Source of the DNA: Gammaproteobacteria bacterium
GTDB lineage: Bacteria > Pseudomonadota > Gammaproteobacteria > UBA9214
Assembly (NCBI GenBank): GCA_020027635.1
Contig: JAHKKL010000127.1
Location: 1 to 5,618 of the forward strand
Direction: 5' to 3'
Length of the DNA stretch: 5,618 nt
Shown: piece after piece, positions 1 to 5,136 of the stretch
Numbering within the stretch: position 1 is the stretch's first letter
How the letters are laid out: the number at the start of each line of letters is the position of its first letter
Made by a program: the position numbers and the translations under genes
Notes under the pieces: generated by a model
What the model saw: the letters and a program-made list of their open reading frames with translations, nothing else
What the model was told of the DNA's origin: nothing
The model's database searches: none

Positions 1-834
1 ATCATGGCCGCCCCGCCACAGGTGGCGCCGAACCGGGCGCGCCTTGCCGCCCTCGACCAGCGGCCGCTCCACCAGCGGCATGTGGCACTGCACGCAGCCG
101 AGCGACGTCGCGTCCGGCATGGCCAATTCACCAGGCTTGTCGTCCGATGGGATGGGGGCTACGGATACCGCTGTTCCTCCGTGATCCATCAGCGCTTCAC
201 GATCCTCACTGGCCAACCGGTTGGAAGGGGTGGCCTGAATTTCCGCGACCGTGCCGCAGGGCGGAAACCGGAAAAAGGTATCCCAGCGATCCCCTCTGAC
301 CACATGGCAGCGCACACACACCGTGTTGGGATCGTCGATTTTACCGACCGGGTGCGGGGCATCCGTGACGCCGTGGACGCCGACGATCCTGCCCTCACGC
401 AGATGACAGGCCGTACAGGTTACCCCCTCGTGCTGCAACCGGGGATCGAAGCCGGGATTGGGCGACAAGATCGGGTCCCATTTGTCCTTGTCCCGGAACC
501 CGAGGATCGTATGCTCCTGCTGGCGGTCCAGCGGGATATGACAGTTCTTGCAGATTTGTTGCGAGCGGTCGAACGCCCAGTCCGTCTGGAAATAGGGATC
601 GGTCCAGGCCTGGCTGTGCATCGTGGTGCGCCATTCCTCGTAAATGTCGCGATGACAGGCCGCGCATTCAGCGGCGCGGAGTGTCCGCAATTGCGCCGGT
701 GCATCGGTGGTGGAGACCGGGCGTTCGAAGGCATCCGACACGACGAAAATATTCAGCGGCCGGAGGAAGCGCCAGCCGAGAAATCCAGCCAGCGCCGCAG
801 CCAGCAGCAGAAGACCCTTCGTGCGCCGCTTCAT
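1..834 (-). CDS. Multiheme c-type cytochrome (at least five hemes), 3' end missing
   Basis: The 278 residues from the ATG at 834 to the window edge contain five CxxCH heme-attachment motifs: CAACH 57-61, CKNCH 95-99, CTACH 140-144, CVRCH 173-177 and CVQCH 247-251. The N-terminus MKRRTKGLLLLAAALAGFLG is a basic, hydrophobic export signal with no clear cleavage motif, so a periplasmic protein anchored in the inner membrane is likely. The first motif is followed by W69 and H73 (MHSQAW), and the visible end reads RRHLWRGGHD. This arrangement recalls the cytochrome c554-like multiheme superfamily, where such histidines act as distal heme ligands. A lone Cys193 has no partner. The role is presumably periplasmic electron transfer; the redox partner cannot be read from the sequence. 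ATG 834 is the only ATG after the in-frame stop at 859-861. No strong ribosome binding site precedes it, so translation may depend on the upstream DsrE gene. The C-terminus, and possibly more hemes, lie outside the window. Confidence 0.9.
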   Translation of the reverse strand, partial: MKRRTKGLLLLAAALAGFLGWRFLRPLNIFVVSDAFERPVSTTDAPAQLRTLRAAECAACHRDIYEEWRTTMHSQAWTDPYFQTDWAFDRSQQICKNCHIPLDRQQEHTILGFRDKDKWDPILSPNPGFDPRLQHEGVTCTACHLREGRIVGVHGVTDAPHPVGKIDDPNTVCVRCHVVRGDRWDTFFRFPPCGTVAEIQATPSNRLASEDREALMDHGGTAVSVAPIPSDDKPGELAMPDATSLGCVQCHMPLVERPLVEGGKARPVRRHLWRGGHD

Positions 835-858
835 TTGCCGGGGTTTAATCGCACGTGT

Positions 859-1212
859 TCAAAAAACCATGACGTGATCGCTGTCCTTCACCCAGTTCGC
901 CAGCGCCTTCATGGAACCGCGCTCGATTCCCGGCAGCATGGCCGACTCCTCGATGCCGCAACCATCCAGGGCCATGCCACAGGCCCTCACTTCCAGTCCG
1001 CAGTCGATGAGCTCGGCGAGCAACGCTTCCAGGTTGGCCGCGCCCTCCGGTACCTGCTGCCCCCGGTATCCCACTTGAACGCCATCGTCCAGCAGGTGTA
1101 CGCGGACCCGCAGATCCTCCGCCAGCGCCGCACCGGCAAACCGCAGCGCGTGCCACGCCTTGTTATTTTCCTTGTAGGGCGCGTTCTGAATCACGATGGT
1201 TACGGTGGTCAT
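859..1212 (-). CDS. DsrE-family (DsrE/YchN-like) small sulfur-relay-type protein
   Basis: This 117-residue soluble protein begins MTTVTIVIQNAPY and has the alternating beta/alpha pattern of the DsrE/DsrF-like fold. The family-typical segments are a nucleotide-like loop after strand 1 (residues 9-20), an N-L-E-A-L-L helix (60-65), the ACGMALDGCGI stretch (77-87) and a terminal helix and strand ending DHVMVF. Cys78 sits where DsrE-like proteins carry their conserved or sulfur-carrying cysteine; Cys71 and Cys85 lie nearby. Some family members carry persulfides in sulfur oxidation or tRNA thiolation, while many are uncharacterised. The start at 1212 is chosen over an ATG nine codons upstream because AAGGAG (minus strand, 1220-1225) lies seven bases before it. 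It sits 62 bp after a membrane coiled-coil gene and 24 bp before the cytochrome gene, as in an operon. There is no DsrF or DsrH partner in view, so canonical DsrEFH function is not supported. Confidence 0.85.
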   Translation of the reverse strand: MTTVTIVIQNAPYKENNKAWHALRFAGAALAEDLRVRVHLLDDGVQVGYRGQQVPEGAANLEALLAELIDCGLEVRACGMALDGCGIEESAMLPGIERGSMKALANWVKDSDHVMVF

Positions 1213-1219
1213 GGCAAGA

Positions 1220-1225
1220 CTCCTT
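1220..1225 (-). promoter_or_regulatory. Ribosome binding site AAGGAG that fixes the DsrE-like start
   Basis: On the minus strand AAGGAG is followed by seven bases and then ATG at 1212. This near-perfect Shine-Dalgarno sequence lies within an otherwise possible N-terminal extension beginning at 1239. It therefore favours the shorter protein. Confidence 0.8.
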
Positions 1226-1258
1226 ACACTATGGGGCAATCATCCGATTCATGGCACG

Positions 1259-1276
1259 AGCCTGCGCTGCCAGGCT
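1259..1276. repeat. Small hairpin across the stop codon of the coiled-coil gene
   Basis: AGCCTG (1259-1264) and CAGGCT (1271-1276) form a perfect 6 bp inverted repeat around a 6-base loop. It overlaps the stop codon at 1275-1277 of the membrane coiled-coil gene and lies in the 62 bp gap before the DsrE-like gene. No T-run follows, so it is not a convincing intrinsic terminator. It could be an mRNA processing or stability element, or chance. Confidence 0.4.
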
Positions 1277-1814
1277 ATCGTCGCTGATCCCCCATCGGGA
1301 ACATGTCGGACATGAAGTTCATCGGGCCGGTCACATCATGTATCCGCTGGGTCATCACATCCGCGTCGTACTGCATCCGCTGGGCAATCGGCACCATGGT
1401 GGCGACCGAGTGGTCCATCCGGCCGGCGATGGTAAGACCCTCGTCAAAGTTGCTCCCCATATGCACCATTTCATGCGTGATGGTTTTTATGTTGGCGGTC
1501 ATCGACGACATGTGATTCGTGACGCGTATCATGTTGTCGGAAACCGCCACCATTGAGCGTGCTATCGGCTCCATCTGCTGGGTAACAAGATGCACGTCAC
1601 GGGTCATGCTGTAGATCAGGTAGAACCCGTAGGCAGCCAGGATGACAAACGCCAGCATCATGGGATAGACGACAAGTTCCCAGCGTCTGGCGCTGGCCTC
1701 GAAGGAACGGGCAAACCTCTCCAGAGTGGCGTCGGAAACCGTCGTGGTTGCAGTCGCCATAGCGGAGGATTCCCTTCCCGGGGCGGAGTTGTTCGTCGCG
1801 GTCTTTTCACTCAT
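1275..1814 (-). CDS. Single-pass membrane protein with methionine-heptad coiled coil, function unknown
   Basis: This 179-residue protein is not recognised as a named family. Residues 1-45 are polar and end with four arginines (33, 36, 43, 44). Residues 46-68 form one strong transmembrane helix. The charge bias predicts a cytoplasmic N-terminus and a periplasmic C-terminal domain. Residues 81-119 show a clean heptad pattern: Met81, 88, 95, 102, Ile109 and Met116 at one core position, and Ile84, Val91, Val98, Met105, Ile112 and Met119 at the other. After a polar break, Met133, 140, 147 and 154 resume the seven-residue spacing. The shape is like the stalk of a chemoreceptor or tether, but no signalling or HAMP domain is present. 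The ATG at 1814 follows GGAGAGG (1824-1830) by nine bases; an internal ATG at residue 19 is less well supported. It heads the probable operon with the DsrE-like and multiheme cytochrome genes, suggesting it anchors or organises a periplasmic redox complex (inference). Confidence 0.8.
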   Translation of the reverse strand: MSEKTATNNSAPGRESSAMATATTTVSDATLERFARSFEASARRWELVVYPMMLAFVILAAYGFYLIYSMTRDVHLVTQQMEPIARSMVAVSDNMIRVTNHMSSMTANIKTITHEMVHMGSNFDEGLTIAGRMDHSVATMVPIAQRMQYDADVMTQRIHDVTGPMNFMSDMFPMGDQRR

Positions 1815-1858
1815 GTTGGCATGCCTCTCCAGGATGATCCCGATGCAGGAAAGATCCG

Positions 1859-1887
1859 TTCATAACCGTCATCAATAACGACGTTAA
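1859..1887 (-). promoter_or_regulatory. Candidate sigma-70-like promoter for the coiled-coil/DsrE/cytochrome operon
   Basis: On the minus strand TTAACG (1882-1887) and TATGAA (1859-1864) are separated by exactly 17 bases, and each matches four of six consensus positions. The site lies 45 bp upstream of the ATG at 1814, in the only AT-richer stretch of this intergenic region. No start-site data are available. Confidence 0.4.
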
Positions 1888-1895
1888 CAAAGGAT

Positions 1896-1952
1896 GTAGC
1901 CTGGGTTGAGCGATAGCGAAACCCGGGTTTCACTGCGTTCAACCCAGGCTAC
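1896..1952. repeat. 57 bp palindromic intergenic element
   Basis: Perfect 14 bp arms GTAGCCTGGGTTGA (1896-1909) and its reverse complement (1939-1952) are extended by a G-T pair and two further pairs. The loop contains a second perfect palindrome, GAAACCCGGGTTTC (1918-1931). The TGGGTT/AGCG/AACCC make-up recalls short palindromic repeats scattered between genes in many gammaproteobacteria, though copy number cannot be seen here. It lies downstream of the VTT-rhodanese gene and upstream of the coiled-coil operon. It could act as a terminator or RNA-stabilising structure, or be a non-autonomous mobile repeat. Confidence 0.8.
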
Positions 1953-1954
1953 CT

Positions 1955-2062
1955 CCTCATGCCGGGTAAGCCCTGTCGTGACCGTCGGCCGCAGGGAGGC
2001 GGCCGGCGAGCGTACAGGGACGTATTCACAGCGTGTCACGGAAGGGGTTACCCGGCATGAGG
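1955..2062. repeat. 108 bp imperfect palindrome abutting the previous element
   Basis: CCTCATGCCGGGTAA (1955-1969) is perfectly complementary to 2048-2062. Pairing continues on the same axis of symmetry with CCCT (1971-1974 with 2043-2046) and CGTGAC (1977-1982 with 2035-2040). Inside it is a separate hairpin, CGGCCGC (1986-1992) with GCGGCCG (1999-2005). No coding potential is evident. The long collinear symmetry and sharp ends two bases from the 57 bp element suggest a miniature mobile or REP-like unit. It may also terminate the transcript of the VTT-rhodanese gene. Confidence 0.75.
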
Positions 2063-2102
2063 TGTCTACGGACAGGAAGCAACGTTGGCATCGATCCTGG
2101 CA

Positions 2103-3071
2103 TCAGCGCTTCACCGGCAGGCCGGCCTCGTTCCACTTGGTCATGCCGCCGCGCACCACATGCACGTCGGCGAAACCCTCCTCCGTCAACAGCAACGCGG
2201 CCTTCGCCGACATCCGGTCCGTTCGGCAAACGATGGCCACGGGACGTTCCAGGTAATCGCCCAGTTCCGCCATGCGCCGCTGCAGGTCCTCCAGCGGGAT
2301 GTTTACCGCGCCGTCGATGTGCCCCTGTTCGCCGGTAAAGGCTTCGGCGGGGCGCACATCGAGTACCAGCAGGCCCTTGCCGGCATCGAGCCGCCGCTTG
2401 AAATCCTCAAACTCGATCATGGCACCGCGGCGCAGCTTGCCGATGAGGCGCGGCAGGAAGGCCACGACCGCGAGCAGCGCGAGCGCCAGCAGCCCCTTCT
2501 GGATCATCCCTTCGCCGCCGGCGACCGCCTCGCGGCCGGCGTAGCCCAGATAGGTGTAGGCGATGGCGCCGGGCAGCATGAAGACATAGGTGGCGATGAG
2601 GTAGTGGCTGAGCTTCAGGCGCGTCAGGCCGAGCGCGTAATTCAGCAGGTTGAACGGAAACAACGGCACCAGACGCACGAAGGCGACGAAGCGCCAGCCT
2701 TCGCCCTCGACGCCGTTGATGAGCTGCTTCACGCGCCCGCCGGCCTTTTTCGCCACCCAGTCCGAGGCGAGGTAGCGGGCGATCAGAAATGCGAGGGTGG
2801 CGCCCAGGGTGGCCCCGGTCAGGTTATAAAACGTGCCCAGCACCGGGCCGAAGAGGGCGCCGCCGGCGAGGGTGAGGACCGATCCCGGCAGAAACAGCAC
2901 GGCGGCCAGCGCATAGATCAGCATGAAGAGCAGCGGCGCGGCGATGCCCGCCTCCTGGATCCAGGCCTGGAGCGCCACCCCGTCAAACCGGTCGCGGTAC
3001 AGCACCGCCAGCGCGACGCCCGCCACGAGACCGAGGATCAGCAGGATGCGGATGAGGCGGTTATTGTTCAC
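2103..3071 (-). CDS. TVP38/TMEM64 (VTT/DedA-like) membrane protein fused to a C-terminal rhodanese domain
   Basis: This 322-residue inner-membrane protein starts at a GTG that overlaps the end of the upstream hydroxylase gene by 11 bases; GGAG (3079-3082) precedes it by seven bases. A first membrane helix spans about 5-25. The VTT domain follows, with the motif FLPGSVLTLAGGALFG (60-75), the re-entrant and arginine motif RLVPLFPFNLLNYALGLT (133-150), and a late helix at about 193-210. Residues 220-322 form a single rhodanese domain: LDVRPAEAF (237-245), GHIDGAVNIPL (250-260), active loop CRTDRMS (282-288, Cys282 being the predicted persulfide cysteine) and RGGMTKWNEAGLPV near the end. VTT proteins are implicated in lipid scrambling or transport, and rhodaneses carry sulfane sulfur. 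The fusion suggests a membrane-tethered sulfurtransferase, with the transported substrate unknown. The loop has Met where many relatives carry Arg, which may alter activity. Confidence 0.9.
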   Translation of the reverse strand: MNNNRLIRILLILGLVAGVALAVLYRDRFDGVALQAWIQEAGIAAPLLFMLIYALAAVLFLPGSVLTLAGGALFGPVLGTFYNLTGATLGATLAFLIARYLASDWVAKKAGGRVKQLINGVEGEGWRFVAFVRLVPLFPFNLLNYALGLTRLKLSHYLIATYVFMLPGAIAYTYLGYAGREAVAGGEGMIQKGLLALALLAVVAFLPRLIGKLRRGAMIEFEDFKRRLDAGKGLLVLDVRPAEAFTGEQGHIDGAVNIPLEDLQRRMAELGDYLERPVAIVCRTDRMSAKAALLLTEEGFADVHVVRGGMTKWNEAGLPVKR

Positions 3072-3924
3072 GCTCTTTCTCCCATTGACGCCGGTTGATG
3101 GCGTAGTCCTGCACCTTGCCGACGAAGGGAATCGAGAGCATGCCCGGCAGCCAGCTGCACCATTTGTCCGTGCGGAAGGTGTGTATGCCGATGGTCATGG
3201 CCTCGTGCCCGCCGCGCGGTTGCGCGCGGTAGGTCCCGAACAGGCGGTCCCACCACGGCAGATTGAAGCCGAAGTTGCTGTTGGTTTCGTCGTCCTCGAC
3301 GGAGTGATGCACGCGGTGCATGTCCGGTGTCACCACGACGAGGCGCAGCACCCGATCGAGTGCCTGCGGCAGCCGCACATTGCCGTGATTGAACATGGCC
3401 GTGGCGTTCAGCAGCACCTCGAAGAGCACCACCGCGACCAGCGGCGGACCCAGCAGCAGGATCACCGCGAACTTGATCAGCATCGACAACAGAATCTCCA
3501 GGGTGTGAAAGCGGGCGCCCGTGGTGACATCGAAGTCGAGGTCGGCATGATGCACCCGGTGCAGCCGCCACAGCACCGGTATGGCATGCACCATCACATG
3601 CTGGAGCCAGATGAAGAAATCGAGCGCCATGACCGACAGCAGCACGGCCGCCCAGTAGGGCGCCTCGATGACATTGAACAGCCCCCAGCCCCGCTCGTCG
3701 GCCTGCAGCGCCATGCCCACGGCGGCGGCGGGGAAGGCGAGGCGCAGGACGAAACTGTTCAGGAACACCAGGCCGAGATTGTTAGCCCAGCGCACGGTCT
3801 TGGAGGTCAGCAGTCGGCGGCGCGGGGCCAGCATCTCCCACAACGCCATCACGACGAAGATGCCGAAGAAGAACCCCAGCCGGATCGGCAGCTCGTTGGT
3901 CAGGACAAACTCGTTGAAACCCAT
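3061..3924 (-). CDS. Fatty acid hydroxylase/sterol desaturase-family di-iron membrane protein
   Basis: This 287-residue integral membrane protein carries the histidine clusters of the fatty acid hydroxylase/sterol desaturase superfamily: HVMVH (109-113), HRVHH (122-126), His140, NHGN (179-182) and HRVHH (203-207). These ligate a non-haem di-iron centre that hydroxylates or desaturates lipid-like substrates using oxygen. Hydrophobic helices surround them at about 14-34, 50-72, 90-108 and 146-176. The family includes lipid hydroxylases and many bacterial proteins of unknown substrate, so the substrate is not assigned. The start at 3924 is chosen because AGAGGA (3934-3939) precedes it by nine bases; a longer reading from 3969 would run through the regulatory region. 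The stop overlaps the GTG of the VTT-rhodanese gene. It is divergent from the ArsR-rhodanese regulator across 116 bp and is a likely target of it. Confidence 0.9.
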   Translation of the reverse strand: MGFNEFVLTNELPIRLGFFFGIFVVMALWEMLAPRRRLLTSKTVRWANNLGLVFLNSFVLRLAFPAAAVGMALQADERGWGLFNVIEAPYWAAVLLSVMALDFFIWLQHVMVHAIPVLWRLHRVHHADLDFDVTTGARFHTLEILLSMLIKFAVILLLGPPLVAVVLFEVLLNATAMFNHGNVRLPQALDRVLRLVVVTPDMHRVHHSVEDDETNSNFGFNLPWWDRLFGTYRAQPRGGHEAMTIGIHTFRTDKWCSWLPGMLSIPFVGKVQDYAINRRQWEKEREQ

Positions 3925-3951
3925 CGGCGCGTTTCCTCTCGTCCGGTGTAA

Positions 3952-3969
3952 TTGCCTGTCTCTAGGCAA
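3952..3969. repeat. Inverted repeat over the -35 region
   Basis: TTGCCT (3952-3957) and AGGCAA (3964-3969) are perfect complements around GTCTCT. The left arm is also the predicted -35 box, so a DNA-binding protein here could modulate the promoter. The dyad is short and could be fortuitous. Confidence 0.4.
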
Positions 3970-3979
3970 CTGTTATAAT
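3952..3979 (+). promoter_or_regulatory. Sigma-70-like promoter of the ArsR-rhodanese gene
   Basis: TTGCCT (3952-3957) and a perfect TATAAT (3974-3979) are separated by 16 bases. The predicted start is near 3986, about 55 bases before the ATG at 4041. The 22 bp palindrome at 3992-4013 would fall just after the start. Confidence 0.7.
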
Positions 3980-4002
3980 GAATGGCATTAACAACTAATC
4001 AA
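3972..4002 (-). promoter_or_regulatory. Possible overlapping promoter toward the hydroxylase gene
   Basis: On the minus strand TATAAC (3972-3977) lies 19 bases after TTGATT (3997-4002), which is itself inside the 22 bp palindrome. The -10 overlaps the plus-strand TATAAT. Spacing is longer than ideal, so this is tentative, but some divergent promoter must lie in this 116 bp gap unless the hydroxylase gene is transcribed from further away. Confidence 0.3.
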
Positions 4003-4013
4003 TCGATTAGTTG
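3992..4013. promoter_or_regulatory. Palindromic operator, probable ArsR-rhodanese binding site
   Basis: CAACTAATC (3992-4000) and GATTAGTTG (4005-4013) are perfect 9 bp arms around AATC. The size, AT-richness and symmetry suit a dimeric ArsR/SmtB-type winged-helix repressor. The position just downstream of the predicted regulator promoter suits autorepression, and its location in the divergent gap suits control of the hydroxylase gene too. Binding is inferred, not shown. Confidence 0.65.
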
Positions 4014-4040
4014 AATAGTAGCTTAGCCGATCGAGGCAGG

Positions 4041-4712
4041 ATGTCAAGCGCGCATTTCAAACACGATCTGTTCACCCAGTTCGCCCGCATCGCCAAGGCG
4101 ATGGGTCACGGTAACCGGTTGGAACTGCTGGAATATCTGGCCCAGGGCGAGCGTAGCGTCGAGGCGCTGGCGACGGTATCCGGGTTGACGGTGGCCAATA
4201 CCTCGAAACACTTGCAGCAACTGCGGCAGGCCGGACTGGTGGAATCCCGTAAGCTTGGTCTGAACGTGATGTACCGCCTGAGCGGCGACGATGTGTTGGC
4301 CTTGCTCGAGTGTCTGCGCGGGGTCGCGCAGCACCGGCTGGCCGAGGTGGAGCGCTTGATCAACACCTATCTGACCGTCAAGGACAGTCTGGAACCGGTG
4401 CCGGCGGGTGAGTTGCTGGAGCGCGCCCGCCAGGGGCTGGTTATCGTGCTCGATGTCCGGCCGCCGGAAGAATATGCCGCCGGGCACCTGCCGGGCGCGA
4501 TCAATATCCCGCTGGCCGAACTGGAAGCCCGACTCGAAAGCCTGGATTCGCACAAGGAAGTCATTGCCTACTGCCGCGGTCCGCACTGCGTGCTCGCCTT
4601 CGATGCCGTGGCCCGCCTGCGGGCTCAGGGCCGTCGCGCCCGCCGTCTCGAAGGCGGATTTCCCGAATGGCGCCACGCCGGCTTGCCCGTCGAGACGGCA
4701 GGCGAGAACTGA
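4041..4712 (+). CDS. ArsR-family transcriptional regulator fused to a rhodanese domain
   Basis: The 223-residue protein has an ArsR-type winged helix-turn-helix at about 10-100. Its recognition region is TVANTSKHLQQLRQAGLVE (50-68) and its wing is KLGLNVMYRL (71-80). The classical arsenic-sensing CVC motif is absent, so metal sensing by that site is unlikely. A C-terminal rhodanese domain spans about 122-218: VLDVRPPEEY (136-145), GHLPGAINIPL (148-158), active loop CRGPHC (178-183) and EGGFPEW (204-210). Cys178 is the expected sulfur-accepting cysteine; Cys183 and Cys91 (LLECLRG) are the only others. ArsR-rhodanese fusions are a known type, and the sulfurtransferase domain is thought to sense or handle reactive sulfur. 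ATG 4041 with GAGG four bases upstream is preferred to a TTG at 4011, which lies inside the palindromic operator. It is divergent from the hydroxylase and VTT-rhodanese pair, which it probably regulates (inference). Confidence 0.92.
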   Translation: MSSAHFKHDLFTQFARIAKAMGHGNRLELLEYLAQGERSVEALATVSGLTVANTSKHLQQLRQAGLVESRKLGLNVMYRLSGDDVLALLECLRGVAQHRLAEVERLINTYLTVKDSLEPVPAGELLERARQGLVIVLDVRPPEEYAAGHLPGAINIPLAELEARLESLDSHKEVIAYCRGPHCVLAFDAVARLRAQGRRARRLEGGFPEWRHAGLPVETAGEN

Positions 4713-4751
4713 ACGCTGCTGGTGGTTGGAAGAAATAACCTTCCTGGCCCA

Positions 4752-4928
4752 AGTGGCGCTTACTTAGGCGGTTTCACACTCGATGTAGGGTTAGGCACGC
4801 CGTTGGTGCCGTAACCCACCACCTGTGCCGGCAGGCACTCATTAAAAATGCGTTGTGTTGCTTCGCAACGTCTGGCGGGTTACGCAAAAAAACGCTAACC
4901 CTACATTTCGGTTTAAGTAAGTGCCACT
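4752..4928. repeat. 177 bp nested inverted-repeat (MITE-like) element
   Basis: Terminal arms AGTGGCGCTTACTTA (4752-4766) and the complement of 4914-4928 match at 14 of 15 positions; the exception could form a G-U pair in RNA. A second nested pair, ATGTAGGGTTAG (4783-4794) with 4895-4906, is perfect. A third, GTAACCC plus CCA (4811-4821 with 4873-4883), has one mismatch. Hairpins sit inside: GGCAC/GTGCC (4794-4798, 4806-4810), GTGCC/GGCAC (4825-4829, 4834-4838) and GTTGC/GCAAC (4857-4861, 4865-4869). No transposase is encoded. It begins 39 bp after the ArsR-rhodanese stop and may end that transcript. A non-autonomous mobile repeat is the most likely nature. Confidence 0.75.
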
Positions 4929-5136
4929 CCTCCCAGACCCATTCCCCCTTCTTCACGATTTGCAACCCGGTCTGCCGCCCGTTACCGCGGTCGGATCGCT
5001 GTTTGCGTACCGCGGCCCGACGCAATGGCGTTCGCCGGCAGTGGCGCCCCCGGGAACGGGCGGTTATCCTTGCCGCCGAATCGGTGATGGGGGCTCACGA
5101 CAGCAGCCGCCTAGCGAAGAAGAGAGTGCCTGACAG
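4929..5136. other. GC-rich non-coding stretch before the GlpD-like gene
   Basis: Together with the preceding repeat, this makes a gene-free gap of 424 bases. I see no gene with credible composition on either strand. Minor features are TTGCGT (5003-5008) with ACGCAA (5020-5025), a repeated TACCGCGG (4983-4990 and 5008-5015), and a CGCCC/GGGCG pair (5045-5049, 5058-5062). A promoter for the downstream gene is presumably here, but none matches consensus well. Confidence 0.4.

Noticed and set aside
4..1287. Long plus-strand open frame of 427 codons
   Set aside because: It runs antisense across the cytochrome and DsrE-like genes, which have clear heme motifs and family signatures on the minus strand. 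Its translation is low-complexity and resembles no family. It is a shadow of GC-rich coding DNA.
1896..2062. CRISPR array or phage attachment site
   Set aside because: There are no regularly spaced direct repeats with spacers, no cas or integrase genes, and the symmetry is inverted rather than direct.
2085..3098. Plus-strand open frame of 337 codons opposite the VTT-rhodanese gene
   Set aside because: Its translation is rich in Gln, His, Glu, Arg and Ala, typical of the antisense of a membrane protein gene, and the minus strand has unmistakable VTT and rhodanese motifs.
2923..3951. Plus-strand open frame of 342 codons opposite the hydroxylase gene
   Set aside because: It is antisense to the histidine-cluster membrane protein, overlaps another shadow frame, and has no recognisable domain.
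4011..4040. Ten-codon N-terminal extension of the ArsR-rhodanese protein from a TTG
   Set aside because: The TTG lies inside the 22 bp palindrome and has no ribosome binding site, whereas ATG 4041 has a nearby GAGG and starts at the usual place for the family.
4728..4744. GGAAG/CTTCC hairpin after the ArsR-rhodanese stop as a terminator
   Set aside because: The stem is only five pairs with a seven-base loop and no following T-run; the larger 4752-4928 element is a better candidate for ending the transcript.
4774..5025. Minus-strand open frame of 83 codons
   Set aside because: It lies largely across the inverted-repeat element, has no domain and no ribosome binding site context; its composition reflects repeat DNA.
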